A stretch of DNA of 64,000 bases from CBIHON01 sp966211965 (GTDB lineage Bacteria > Pseudomonadota > Gammaproteobacteria > Burkholderiales > Burkholderiaceae_D). Shown piece by piece: positions 34,835-45,500 of the stretch. The stretch is taken from positions 50,650 through 114,649 of the forward strand of contig CBIHON010000013.1 in NCBI GenBank assembly GCA_966211965.1, in the 5' to 3' direction. The notes below the pieces were generated by a model. That model saw nothing but the letters and a program-made list of their open reading frames with translations. It did no database searches and was not told the DNA's origin. The stretch's first letter is position 1. Each line of letters starts with the position of its first letter. The position numbers were made by a program, and so were the translations under genes.

Positions 34835-37186
34835 TTAATGGCTGAACTTCAGCTCTGCGAACAGGGTGCGTTGAGGAAAAGGATGAAACAGGAAATACTT
34901 GCGGTTATTGAGGTTGTCGATCCCCACGGCAAGACTCCATTGCCGGTCGAGTTGATATCGAATCCGTGCATCGGCCACGAAAAAGCTTTCGAAGCCCTGA
35001 TAGGTGGACGGGTTGATATCCGTGTTGTCGACGGTGGCAAAGAGCCTGCCGCTGTAGCGCGCCGCCAGGCTGTACACCCACTTGTCGTCGGGCCGATAGC
35101 TGGCCGTCAGCGTGGCGCGCCAGTCCGGCACATAAGGCGTGCGCTTGCCGACCGAGGATGCGCCGGGGAGCGTCGCGACGTAGCCGCTGTTGGCGACAAT
35201 CCTGGCGTCGACGTAGGTCAGACTGCCGCTCAGTTCGAGCCCGCGGATGAACACGTCGTTTTGCTGGCTCACCAGCTCGATGCCGAGCTGGCGCGTCTTG
35301 TCGACATTTTGTACATAGGACACCGGTGTCGCGAAACCCGCGATCGTGGATGTTTGCGAGATCAAGGCATCAGCAACGCTTTCGCGGAAGAGGGAAACAC
35401 GCAGCCTGCCTTGCGCGGTATTGCGTTCGATCGCCAGTTCGGCGGATTGCACGCTTTCCGGCTTCAGGAAGGGATTGGCTTGCGTGAATGTGGCGCCGGT
35501 TTGCACGTTCTGGTACAGCTCGCCAACCGTAGGATAACGGTTAGCCTTGCCCAGCGAAGCGGTCGCCGTCCATTCGTCGCTGGCTTGCCACGCAACGGAC
35601 AGCTTGGGTGAAAAGCCTGAGTCGTCCACGGCCGGCTGGGTCACGGGAAAGCCGGCGCCGTTGCCCGATGTTGAAAAATTGAAACCGTCGTACGCACGCC
35701 AGGATTCGTAACGCCCGCCCAGCGTGGCGATCAAGGTCGGCTTGAGATGCCAGACACCTTGCGCCCACAGGGCATTGGTTTGAGTCTTGCCGCGCGAATC
35801 GGAAAACAGCGCGCCATTTCCCCCCGACACCCAGTTCTCGGTGTTGTAGGTAGGATTGACCAGCTTGTATTGATCATAGTGCGCGCCCAGGCTGACGCTA
35901 TGGAATCCCTCGATGCTGCGGGGCCGCCAAGCTCCCTTCAGGTCCAGCGTGGTCCAGCCGGTACCGCCGGCATCGGCAATGCGCCCTGCCCCGCCGTCTT
36001 GCGCCGCAGGATACAAGCCGGTGGAAGTGCGCGTGAGATCCTGGGCATACCGATAGTTGCTTGCCGTCGCGTCCCAGCTCCACGATCCAGGCGACGCGGC
36101 CTTGCTCTTGAGCGACAGGCTCTGCATCCAGTGCGCCTGCTCGGTCCGGCTGCTGGAAAAGAGCGCGCCGATCGCGCCGGCGCCATAGGCGTTGCCGCCG
36201 AGGTTGACGTTGCCGCTGCCCGCACCGTAATACCGCGCACCGGAGGCACTCGTCAAATAGGATTGCGAATGTGCGCTTGCCGCGTTTTGCCAGTAGCCGA
36301 GCGTATAGGCTGCCGTGAGCGAGGGAAAAAAGTCATAGGCAAGCTTGATCTTTGCATTGTCCTGAACCGTATGGGTCAGGCTCCCTGCCCCCGCCACCAG
36401 GATGTCCTCGCCGAAGCGGTTGCGATCGGTGAAGCCCCCCGTGACGAGCGGCAGCCCGGGCGCAGCGGCGGCGCTGGAGCGCTTGACCGTGAGATAGCTG
36501 ACCGGTTGGCTGGAACTATCCAGGTGATTGGCGCTGAACCACCACGACAGCGCGCCGGACCGGTTGCCTAAAATGGCGCTGATCTGCCCGGCATTGTAGG
36601 TATCGCCGGCGCCGTACTGGCTGAAGCGCTCCGAAGCCAGATTGAGCTTGGCCCCGGCCTCGAATTGCTTCGGCATGCGGGTCGTGATTTCGCTCACGGC
36701 CCCATACGAATTGCCTGCATAGGCCGCGGCGAACGGGCCGTACAGGACGTCGACGCGCTCGATTTCCTCGGGCGCCACCATGAACCAGCGCGGCGATCCG
36801 TTGCCGTTGTTATTGTTGACCAGGGCCGATAGCAAAACCCCATCCGCAAATATCAGGCTGCGCGCGCCGGCGTTGATGCCGGTGGTGCGGGTCGACATCG
36901 GCGCCTGCGTGTCGCCGATGAAGCGTTTGCGCACCAGGACGCTCGGCAAATACTTCAATACGTCTTCGGTATTGACGGCGTTGATGGTTTCCTCGGCCCG
37001 GCGCGCGGTGACGCTCTCGGTTGTCCCCGGCAACTGGTTTTTTTCGGTGACGGAAAGGCTGTCCTCCACCACCACCTCGGGCAAAGTCTTTTCGGCGTTA
37101 TGCGCCAAGACCGGCGCTGCGAGGCCGGCAAGAAGGACCGCGTACATCGGCCTGCGCGCGCGCATCTTGTTGTGCGTATTTTTCAT
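34835..37186 (-). CDS. TonB-dependent receptor, probable metallophore receptor
   Basis: A 783-residue TonB-dependent receptor. Signal peptide about 1-27 (AVLLAGLAAPVLA, start chosen at 37186 after AAGGGA), TonB box-like LPEVVVED, plug about 45-175 (TEDVLKYLPSVLVRKRF and GPFAAAYAGNSYGAVSEITTRMP), then the barrel with a C-terminal phenylalanine in ELKFSH. It follows the YcnI-type gene by 71 bases and precedes two GMC oxidoreductases, in the strand direction of the assembly-line genes that lie upstream. This position makes it the likely importer of the product of those synthases. Substrate not proven. Confidence 0.85.
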   Translation of the reverse strand: MKNTHNKMRARRPMYAVLLAGLAAPVLAHNAEKTLPEVVVEDSLSVTEKNQLPGTTESVTARRAEETINAVNTEDVLKYLPSVLVRKRFIGDTQAPMSTRTTGINAGARSLIFADGVLLSALVNNNNGNGSPRWFMVAPEEIERVDVLYGPFAAAYAGNSYGAVSEITTRMPKQFEAGAKLNLASERFSQYGAGDTYNAGQISAILGNRSGALSWWFSANHLDSSSQPVSYLTVKRSSAAAAPGLPLVTGGFTDRNRFGEDILVAGAGSLTHTVQDNAKIKLAYDFFPSLTAAYTLGYWQNAASAHSQSYLTSASGARYYGAGSGNVNLGGNAYGAGAIGALFSSSRTEQAHWMQSLSLKSKAASPGSWSWDATASNYRYAQDLTRTSTGLYPAAQDGGAGRIADAGGTGWTTLDLKGAWRPRSIEGFHSVSLGAHYDQYKLVNPTYNTENWVSGGNGALFSDSRGKTQTNALWAQGVWHLKPTLIATLGGRYESWRAYDGFNFSTSGNGAGFPVTQPAVDDSGFSPKLSVAWQASDEWTATASLGKANRYPTVGELYQNVQTGATFTQANPFLKPESVQSAELAIERNTAQGRLRVSLFRESVADALISQTSTIAGFATPVSYVQNVDKTRQLGIELVSQQNDVFIRGLELSGSLTYVDARIVANSGYVATLPGASSVGKRTPYVPDWRATLTASYRPDDKWVYSLAARYSGRLFATVDNTDINPSTYQGFESFFVADARIRYQLDRQWSLAVGIDNLNNRKYFLFHPFPQRTLFAELKFSH

Positions 37187-37257
37187 GTTTCCCTTTCGAG
37201 CAATGCAATATGCCGTTACGAGGCGGATGGCCGCCATGATTTTCGGGTGGCGACGCT

Positions 37258-37785
37258 TTATTGCTTTTTCGGAAGAATCTCCATGCCCGGCGCCGGCATT
37301 TCGTAGTCGGACGATTTCCTGCCGTCGGCCGGCACTTCGGCCCAGTCAATGCGGCCCTGCTCGCAGACCTGGCTGACTTGCCAGTAGAGCGGTCCGGTCT
37401 TTGCGGGCAATTTGGCAATCAGGACGAACTCGTCGTAGTCGCTATCCGCCAAGGGGCCGCCGCTCCAGCGAACCTGGGTCACGGTCTCGGTCACGGTATG
37501 GCCATGCATGGTGTAGGGCTGCGCCAGGCGGCCCTTGTCGGTTTCGATCTTCCATCCGGCTTTCGGCTTCGGCTTGACGCCCACCACGCCGGAGGGAATC
37601 GTCACGATGATCTGCTTGGTGGGTGAACCGTGGCAGCCATGTCCGACCTGGAAAACGGCCTTGTAATACGCACCGGCTTCCGCCTTCTTGTTCTCCAGAA
37701 GAATGTGTGCCGCGGCATTGCCGATCAAGCCGAACGGCAACAGCAAAAGCATGGCTGCCAGTGATTTCTTTGCGTTGCTTTTCAT
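37258..37785 (-). CDS. YcnI-type (DUF1775) copper-binding protein
   Basis: A 175-residue exported protein. After a signal peptide (about 1-25, ending GNAAA) the mature chain begins with His (HILLENKKAEAG), the N-terminal histidine that, with a nearby Trp, binds Cu(II) in YcnI of Bacillus. The family block VGHGCHGSPTKQIIVTIPSGVVGVKPKPKAGW is complete. No C-terminal membrane anchor is seen. It has a good ribosome site (GGGAGACC). Its position directly before a TonB-dependent receptor is unusual and suggests copper (or a copper complex) as cargo of the pathway. Confidence 0.82.
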   Translation of the reverse strand: MKSNAKKSLAAMLLLLPFGLIGNAAAHILLENKKAEAGAYYKAVFQVGHGCHGSPTKQIIVTIPSGVVGVKPKPKAGWKIETDKGRLAQPYTMHGHTVTETVTQVRWSGGPLADSDYDEFVLIAKLPAKTGPLYWQVSQVCEQGRIDWAEVPADGRKSSDYEMPAPGMEILPKKQ

Positions 37786-37869
37786 GAAGGTCTCCCTATG
37801 ATTTTATGAATGATGACTACCGCAATACCTGCGGATACGACTGCGCTCTTCCCTTCTCTACCTCCTGTC

Positions 37870-37922
37870 GCCCCAGCGGACGCCGGGGCCTTTACGCCGC
37901 TGGGTTCCAGCTTTTGCTGGAA
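37870..37922. repeat. REP-like hairpins between the NRPS and the YcnI gene
   Basis: Two stem-loops occur together: GCCCC/GGGGC around the 10 bases from 37875, and TTCCAGC-TTTT-GCTGGAA at 37905-37922. Neither is followed by a T-run. They may form the transcript end of the assembly-line operon or be a REP-type repeat. Confidence 0.4.
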
Positions 37923-37984
37923 CGGCTCGCAACGTGAATATCCATGCCTTCACGGTCCAGACCTTTTCCCTTACCGCATGCCCA

Positions 37985-40900
37985 TCACCACCCCGCAGCG
38001 CGCCGGACCTTCTCCCAGTACACCGCAGGCGTCAAATGCGCCAGCTTGCCGGCCTGGCCGCTTCTCTCGAAATAGCCGGTATCGATCGGCTCGGGACTGA
38101 ACATGTGATCCACCCCAGCCCCGCCGGTCCGCTCGGCGAACAAGGCTTGCGCCAGGCCTGCGGCAGCATCCGGCAAGTTGCTTGCGGCCTGCCGACAGGC
38201 ATGCTTCCATTCCTCCATGCCGACGCGATGCGTGGGACCCCGGCGCTCCGCCCCGGTGGCGAGCAGGAGGGCGATCAAGGCATCGAGCTTGAGCGGGTCG
38301 CGGTTCTCGATGTGGACGACGCCACGATAGCCGTCCGCAAGCAGCGCATTCTCAACGATGAGGCGCGCCAGCAGATCCACCGGCACACCGTGAAAAACCG
38401 CGCCGCTGTCCTCGGGAAGCACGCCCGCTGCGCACGCCGTTTGCAAGACCGTGGCGAAGGTGTCGTTCGGCTTGGCCGCCCCATTGCGTGAGGAGGGCAA
38501 GGCGTGCGAGCTGCGGTAAATTTTCACCGGCAGCCCGCGCTCCGCTGCCGCCAGCAGGATGCGTTCCGCTGCCCATTTCGATTTCGCATAGCCGGTCAGC
38601 AAGCCCTCCGGATCGGGATGCGAGCCCTCTTCCCGCAGCACAGTCTGACGGCCGTCGAGATAGCGCCGGGACACCGCCATCGGCGAAGCGAAGAACACCG
38701 GCTTCAGATGATGGTCGGCCGCCAGGCGCACGATCGCGCCGGTCGCGGCAACATTGACTTCGCGCAACCGTGCGTAATCCACCAGCACATTGAGCGAGGC
38801 GCCGAGGTGATAGATCGCATCGACCGATGCGGACAAACTTTGCCAGTCATGCGGCGTCAAGCCCAAATCGGGCCGGCTCAAATCGCCGCGTACCAATTCG
38901 ATCCGGCCCGGCCACTGCGGTTCGATTGCGATGCCGTTGCGCTGCATGGCCGCCATCAATTGCGGCAGGCCGTCCTGCGTTCGTACCAGGCAATACAGCC
39001 TGGCATTGGTGGAAGACAGCAATTCAGCCAGCAAGTGCGAGCCGATCCAGCCGCTGGCGCCGGTCAGGAAAATCGTACGCACATGTTCTGCTGCCGCGCC
39101 GCTGAAATCCAGCGCGGCGAAACTGTCGATCGCCGTCTGGATGTCGGCCAGCATCGCGGCGCTGTCGCTAGAGGCCGCCGCATCCGCGGGCTGTTGCAAT
39201 ATCTCTTGACGCTGCAGATACAAGGCCGCCAGCGATTCGATCGTCAGGTTCTCGAACAACTCGTGCATCTGCAGCTTGAAGTCCGGCAGCCCGGCATTGA
39301 GCGCGCGCACCAATTGCGTCGCCAGCAGCGAGTCGCCGCCCAGTTCGAAAAAATTGTCGGCGATGCCGATTTCGCCGGAGCCGATCACTTGCGACCATAG
39401 CGCAAGCATGGTCCGCTCCACCGCATTGCGCGGCTGCAGCACATCCTGCGCCGCAGGCTCCATGTCCGCGCCGATTGCGGGCAAGGCGCGGTAATCGATT
39501 TTTCCGTTCGGCGACACCGGCAGCGCGTCCAGCACCAGCACATGCGGCGGCACCATGTAATCGGGCAGGCGCTCCGACAAATAATCCTTCAACGCCTGCG
39601 CCGTCAGCCCCTGCTCCCGGGCTTCGACATAGGCGGCCAACTGGCGGCGCTGCGCCTGATCGGCAAGCGCCAGCACCACCGCTTGCCGTACGCCGGGATG
39701 CTGGCTCAGCACTGCGTCGATTTCACCCAATTCGATCCGGTGTCCGCGGATCTTCACCTGGCCGTCGTCGCGCCCGAGGATCAGCACGTTGCCGTCGGCC
39801 GCGTAACGCCCGAGGTCGCCGGTGTCGTACAGGCGCTCGCCGCTTCGTGGATGCGTGATGAAGCGCGCCGCGGTCTTCTCGGCATCGCGCCAATAGCCTT
39901 TGGCAAGGCCGATGCCGCCGATGTAGATGCGGCCTTTCACATGATCGGGGCAAGGCCGCAAGGCTTGATCGTAGACGCCGATACTCTGGTTCGGCAGCGC
40001 GCGGCCGTAAGGGATGCTGCTCCACGCCGGGTCCACCTCCCGCACGGGAAAATAATTCGACCAGATCGAGGCCTCGGTGGCGCCGCCCAGGCTGATGACC
40101 TCGGCCTGCGCGTATTGCTGGCGAATCCGGCCCGGCAGATCGAGCGGAATGAAGTCGCCGGAGAGCATCACGCGGCGCAAGACGGCATGATCGCTCTCGC
40201 TCTCCTGAAAACTATCCATCAGCATCTGCATGAGCTGCGGCGCGGAATTCCAGAGCGTGACGCGATGCTGCACAATGAGTTCGCGCCAATGCTGCGCATC
40301 ATGGCCACGGCGCCAATCCGGCAGCACCAGTGCGCCGCCCGCATCGTGCAAGCCGAAGATGTCGTACACCGACAGATCGAAGCTGAGCGAGGATACCGCC
40401 AGCACCCGGTCGCCGGGGCCGGCAGCGAGCATGCGGTTGACGTGCTCGATCGTGTTCATCGCGCCGCGATGGTCGATCATCACGCCCTTGGGCAAGCCGG
40501 TGGTACCCGAGGTGAAGATGACGTAGGCCAGCTGATCGGGAGCCGGTTCAGGCATTGGAGAATACTGCGCCGGAACCTGCGTCTGGGCCGGCGCTTCGAT
40601 CAGGTGGATATGCCATTCGTCGGTATTCAATTCGTCGCGCAGCGTGTCCGGCTGGGTCAGGATCTGCGCGATCTCGCCGATGCGCATCAACTCCCGTTGC
40701 CGGCGCGGCGGCAGATCCGCATCCACCGGCATGTAGGCCGCGCCAGCCAGCAGCACGCCGTAGACGGCAACGATCTGCTCCCAGCCTTTGCGCATCGATA
40801 CCGCCACCGGCTGCCCGGCGCGTACGCCGTGCCGGCACAGCCAATCGGCCACCGCCATGCTTTCGTTCAGCAGGTCGCCATAGCTCAGGGTGCGTTGCGG

Positions 40901-42556
40901 CGCGATGACTGCCGGCGCGGCGGGGTTCTTCTGCGCGTACGCCATCAGTCCCGCATACAGGCTGCGCTCGGGAATCGATGCCGCGGTCAGATCGGCCAGA
41001 TTCCTCCTGTGCTGCATTTCCGCAGGCAATGCGGCAAGACTGTCCTTGTCCCACAGCGAAACATCGCCGCTCAAGCGCTCGAGCGCGTCGCGGTAGGACG
41101 TGAACATCGCATCCAGCACGCCCGCCTCGAACACCGCCTCCACCGCATCCCAATTCACCTGCAAATCGCCGTTTGCCTCGACCACGAACAGATGCAGCCA
41201 CACTTGCGAAGTCTGGCTGACGCTATAGTTTTTTTCCCCGAAATAGTCGAGCTTGCCGGCTTCGTCCTCGCCGTTGCCGATCAGTCCGCAACTGAACACC
41301 ACCGGCATCGCGGCCGCCAGCGACATGCCGCGGCGCTTGGCCCATTCGCGCATCACCGCGACGCCGCTCAACTGGCGATGCTCCATGTCTTGCAGGAACC
41401 GGCTTTGCACGCCGCGCGCAAGATCCGCGAAAGCCGGCGTGCGTTGGCGCAGGTCGACCTCGTGCAGCATGACCGAGGTGAAGTTGCCCATCAGGCCGGT
41501 GAGGTCGCCATATTCCGGCAGGCGGTTCGAGATGGTCGCATTGATGGTGAAATGCGGCGTCGCGCTCCAGCGCGCAAGCACCTCCGCATACAAGGCCAGC
41601 AACAGGTTGGGCGGCGTGATGCCCCTCGCACGTGCCTGCGTCTTGAGCCCCTCCCAGCGCGTCTTGTCGAGTACGGCGAGGCGACGGGAAAAGCGCGGCG
41701 CCTTGCGCGCGGCCGGGTCTTGGCGCAGCGGCAGGTCCGGCGCCTCCGGCAATTGTTCGACCCGCGCCGTCCAATAGGCTTGCGCTTTACGGTAGGGCGC
41801 CGTGTCTTGCATGCGCCGTTCCGCCAGCACGCAATCCCGAAACGACAGACCGGCCTGTGCCGCCGCCCCGGCCGTACCCTCGTACAGCTGGTGCCATTCG
41901 CGGAAAAAGCAGGCGACGCTCCAGGCATCGAGCACCAGCATATCGAGGCTGACATGCAGGCGCAGGCGCGCCTCCGGCAGCAGCGTGGCGCGGATCGCAA
42001 ACAGCGGCCATTGGTCGGCCTTGCGCACCTGGTGCATCAAGGCGTTGCGCGTCAGTTCGATCACCTGCGCGATTTGTTCCGGCGCCGCGTTCGATTGATC
42101 GTCCGTCGCGATGCGATAGCGCGGCACAGAGGGCAGCACGGCCTGCATGCCGTCGCCGTTGACCACCGCGCGCAACATGTCGTGGCGCTCGACCAAGGCG
42201 CACAACGCATCGTTGAGACGTTCCAGCTCAAGCCCGGCGCAATCCAGTTCGACATACAACTGGGTCGCGACATTACCCATGTCGACCGCGCTATCGCGGC
42301 CGACCCAATACGCGTGCTGCAAGTCGGTCAGCGCAAATGGTTCGAAGCGGCCGGCCGGGTCGGCGGCAATGACTTGCGGCATGCTCGCACCGCCTTGCGC
42401 CGCCCGCAGCATTGCCAGAATCTGCGTCTTGTGCAAGCGCAGGCCTTGCCGCAATTCATCATCCAAGGCGCCTTTGGGAGCAACGATGCTCAAGTCGTCC
42501 TCAAGCAGCTTGAGCTTGATGCCGCGGCGGTTCAATTCTTCGAATAATTGTTCCAT
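37985..42556 (-). CDS. NRPS: TubC docking-Cy-A(Cys)-T-reductase
   Basis: A 1523-residue non-ribosomal peptide synthetase. Residues 1-55 are a TubC-like docking domain (RGIKLKLLEDDLSIVAPKG). The heterocyclisation domain (about 70-500) starts LTDLQHAYWVGR and carries D205-x4-D210-x2-S213. The adenylation domain (about 530-1010) has specificity residues that read as the known cysteine code DLYNLSLIW (FDLSVYD, WNSAP, MLSGD, LGGATEASIW). A T domain has S1076. The C-terminal reductase (about 1160-1500) has GASGWIGSHLL and the Y-x3-K of GYAKSK. The module should add cysteine, cyclise it to thiazoline and release the chain reductively as aldehyde or alcohol. It starts 16 bases after the other NRPS gene. 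Confidence 0.9.
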   Translation of the reverse strand: MEQLFEELNRRGIKLKLLEDDLSIVAPKGALDDELRQGLRLHKTQILAMLRAAQGGASMPQVIAADPAGRFEPFALTDLQHAYWVGRDSAVDMGNVATQLYVELDCAGLELERLNDALCALVERHDMLRAVVNGDGMQAVLPSVPRYRIATDDQSNAAPEQIAQVIELTRNALMHQVRKADQWPLFAIRATLLPEARLRLHVSLDMLVLDAWSVACFFREWHQLYEGTAGAAAQAGLSFRDCVLAERRMQDTAPYRKAQAYWTARVEQLPEAPDLPLRQDPAARKAPRFSRRLAVLDKTRWEGLKTQARARGITPPNLLLALYAEVLARWSATPHFTINATISNRLPEYGDLTGLMGNFTSVMLHEVDLRQRTPAFADLARGVQSRFLQDMEHRQLSGVAVMREWAKRRGMSLAAAMPVVFSCGLIGNGEDEAGKLDYFGEKNYSVSQTSQVWLHLFVVEANGDLQVNWDAVEAVFEAGVLDAMFTSYRDALERLSGDVSLWDKDSLAALPAEMQHRRNLADLTAASIPERSLYAGLMAYAQKNPAAPAVIAPQRTLSYGDLLNESMAVADWLCRHGVRAGQPVAVSMRKGWEQIVAVYGVLLAGAAYMPVDADLPPRRQRELMRIGEIAQILTQPDTLRDELNTDEWHIHLIEAPAQTQVPAQYSPMPEPAPDQLAYVIFTSGTTGLPKGVMIDHRGAMNTIEHVNRMLAAGPGDRVLAVSSLSFDLSVYDIFGLHDAGGALVLPDWRRGHDAQHWRELIVQHRVTLWNSAPQLMQMLMDSFQESESDHAVLRRVMLSGDFIPLDLPGRIRQQYAQAEVISLGGATEASIWSNYFPVREVDPAWSSIPYGRALPNQSIGVYDQALRPCPDHVKGRIYIGGIGLAKGYWRDAEKTAARFITHPRSGERLYDTGDLGRYAADGNVLILGRDDGQVKIRGHRIELGEIDAVLSQHPGVRQAVVLALADQAQRRQLAAYVEAREQGLTAQALKDYLSERLPDYMVPPHVLVLDALPVSPNGKIDYRALPAIGADMEPAAQDVLQPRNAVERTMLALWSQVIGSGEIGIADNFFELGGDSLLATQLVRALNAGLPDFKLQMHELFENLTIESLAALYLQRQEILQQPADAAASSDSAAMLADIQTAIDSFAALDFSGAAAEHVRTIFLTGASGWIGSHLLAELLSSTNARLYCLVRTQDGLPQLMAAMQRNGIAIEPQWPGRIELVRGDLSRPDLGLTPHDWQSLSASVDAIYHLGASLNVLVDYARLREVNVAATGAIVRLAADHHLKPVFFASPMAVSRRYLDGRQTVLREEGSHPDPEGLLTGYAKSKWAAERILLAAAERGLPVKIYRSSHALPSSRNGAAKPNDTFATVLQTACAAGVLPEDSGAVFHGVPVDLLARLIVENALLADGYRGVVHIENRDPLKLDALIALLLATGAERRGPTHRVGMEEWKHACRQAASNLPDAAAGLAQALFAERTGGAGVDHMFSPEPIDTGYFERSGQAGKLAHLTPAVYWEKVRRAAGW

Positions 42557-42572
42557 GCCTGTTCTCCAGGGG

Positions 42573-45500
42573 TTAAACCGTTTGCTGCCATTGGCTATTC
42601 AGCACATCGAGCAAGGCTGCGCGATGTTGCGGCGCCAGGATCGTGTAGTGATTGCCGGGCACCGTCTCGCTGCTTACCGTGCCGCTGGTGAATCCGGACC
42701 AGCCCCAGTCCGGTGCACCGTCCGCCGGATGCCCGATGAATTCGCTGACCCGCCCTTCGGCCGCGCGCAACACGCTGATCGGCGCCTGTATCGATGCCGG
42801 CCGGTAGTCGCGGCAGGCATGGATGGTGGCGCGGAACACGCGATAGACGAATTCCAGCTGCGCCGGATCGAGTTCGGCGCCGATCCGCTGCCGCGCCAGC
42901 AAGGGCAGCACGCTTGCCAAGTGCCGGTCCGGTTCCGGCAGCGCGCTCCAATCGATGGATGCCGCATCCAATCCAATATCCAGGTCTTCCAGGAACCAGC
43001 GCAGCATCACGCCGTCGTCGACCGCTTCATGCTGCAGCGGCGCCGGCGTATCCAGCATCAGCACGCGCTCGACCGCCTCGCCTTGCGCTTCCAGTTGGCA
43101 CGCCATTTCAAAGGCGATCACGCCGCCGGACGACCAGCCGCCCAACAGATAAGGACCTCTGGGTTGCACTTGGCGGACGGCTTGCAGGTAGCGCGCCGCC
43201 ATCTGCCCGATCCGGTCCAGCGGCGGCTGTTCGCCGGACAGGCCGGGAGCTTGCAAGCCGTAGAACGGGCGTCCCGCCTGTTCGGCGAGGTGGCGATAGC
43301 ACAGCACGTTGCCGCCAGCCGGATGGACAAAGAAACAGGGCCGCCGGCCGTTGTGGTCCAAGCGAATCGGCACCAGCGGCGACCAGGTCTTGCTTTGCCG
43401 GAGCGCGTCGCCCAATCTGCGCGCCAGGTGGCTCACGGTGCGTCCCTCCAGCAGTTCGGACAGCGGCAGGCGGCAGCCGAATTGCTTGGCGATGCGCGTC
43501 ATCACCCGCACCGCCGCGAAGGATTGGCCGCCCAGTTCGAAGAAATCGTCGCGGATGCCAAGCGGATGCAGTTCCAGCACTTCTTCCCAGATCGCGAGCA
43601 ATTCTTTTTCCATGGCGGTCGCGGCGGCGCTTGAGCCCTGCTGCGGTGTGTGGGAAAGTGCGCCCAATTTCGCCAGCGCTTGCCGGTCGACCTTGCCGTT
43701 CGCGGTCAGCGGGAATTGCTCCAGCAGCGTGACCTGGTTCGGCACCATGTAGCGCGGCAGTTTGCCGCGCAGGAATTCCTGCACTGCGGCCGGCGCCAAA
43801 TTTACCGCGCCCGCTTGCGGCAGGATGAAGGCATGCAATTGCTTGCCGGCGGCAGCACCGGTGGCGATCACGGTTGCCGCGCGGACCTCCGGATGCGCGG
43901 CAAGTGCCTGTTCGATCTCGCCCAATTCCACCCGGAAGCCCTGGATCTTGACCTGGAAATCGGAACGTCCCAGGAATTCGATATTGCCGTCCGGCAGATA
44001 GCGCCCCAGGTCGCCGGTCCGATACAAACGCTCGCCGCTGCGCGGATGCGTCACGAAGGCGGCGTCGGTTTTTGCCTTGTCCTGCCAATAGCCGAGCGCC
44101 AGCCCGATGCCGCCGATATGCAAGTGGCCCGTTACCCAAGTCGGCGCATCCTGTCCGTTGTCGTCGAGGACGTGCCAGCTCTGGTTGGCCAGCGGGCGGC
44201 CGTAGGGAATGCTGATCCAGTCCGGGTCGTCGCGCTCGATCGGGAAATGGATCGACCAGATCGAGGCCTCGGTCGCGCCGCCCAGGCTGATGATGCGGGC
44301 GTTCGGCGCCACCTGGCGTATCTGCTGCGGCAGCGCCACCGGTATCCAGTCGCCGGACAGCATCACGGTGCGCAGCGAAGGCAGGACGATGCCGCCGGCT
44401 TGCGCCGCATCGACCAGCAATTGCATCAGGGCCGGGACGGAATTCCAGACCGTCACCTGCTGCGCGAGGATTGCTTCGATCCAGGCTTGCGGCGAGGTCG
44501 CGCTGCCGGCATCCGGTAGCACCAGCGTGGCGCCGGCGGCAACGGTGCCGAACAAGTCGTACACCGACAGATCGAAATACAGCGACGAAATGCCGTACAC
44601 CACATCGCGCTCGGTCACGCCGAAACGCCGGTTGATATCGACCACCGTATTGAGCGCGCCGCGATGGTCGATCATCACGCCCTTGGGCATGCCGGTCGAG
44701 CCGGAGGTGAAGATGATGTAGGCCAAGTCTTGCGGCCCCGCCGTCGCAGGCGACATGATTTCCGCAGTATCGGGCTCGGTATCCTCGATCAGGATTGCCC
44801 GCACGCCTTTAGTCAATGCATGCGCATCAAGCAGGCCCTCGCGCGTCAACACCAGGCGGGCATTGATGCTGTCAAGCAGATGCCGGATCCGGTCCTGCGG
44901 CCAGGCCGGATCGATCGGCACATAGGCAGCGCCGGCGGCCAGCGTGCCGTACACCGCAACAGCCTGTTGCCAGCCCTTGTCGAGCATCACCGCGATCAAT
45001 TCATTGGGCCGCACGTGCGCGGCTTGCAAGCGCTGCGCGAGGCGGTCGGCTGCGCGCTGCAACTCGCCGTAAGTGAGATTGCGCCCGGCCGCCTGCACCG
45101 CCCTCTTGCCGGGATCGGACCGTGCCTGCCGCGCCAAGGACTCATGCAGCCCCCCCTGGGGCAAGGCCATGCCGGTTTGATTCAATTCGGCGCGTTGACG
45201 GCGCTGCGCGGCCGGCAGCAAATCAAAACCGGCCTTGCTCCAGGATTGTTCGCATTCAGCCAGTTCCGTCAGCAATCCCGCATAGGCTTCCCACATCGCA
45301 TCGATCATGCCGTCGGGGAAAAAGCGTTCGATCAAGTCCCACACGAACCAGAGCCCGCCGTCGCGCAATTCCCAGAACTGGTGATCGAGCAGCACCTGCG
45401 GCGTTTCGAGGCAAGCGACATATGGCGCATCGTAGGGCTTCATGAACAGGCCGCTGCCGATCACGAAGGGGCAAGGCGCGCGGCCCGGCGTTTTTTGCAC

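Noticed and set aside
39542..42547. Thousand-codon plus-strand frame opposite the NRPS gene
   Set aside because: No start signal or domain; the opposite strand encodes complete NRPS domains.
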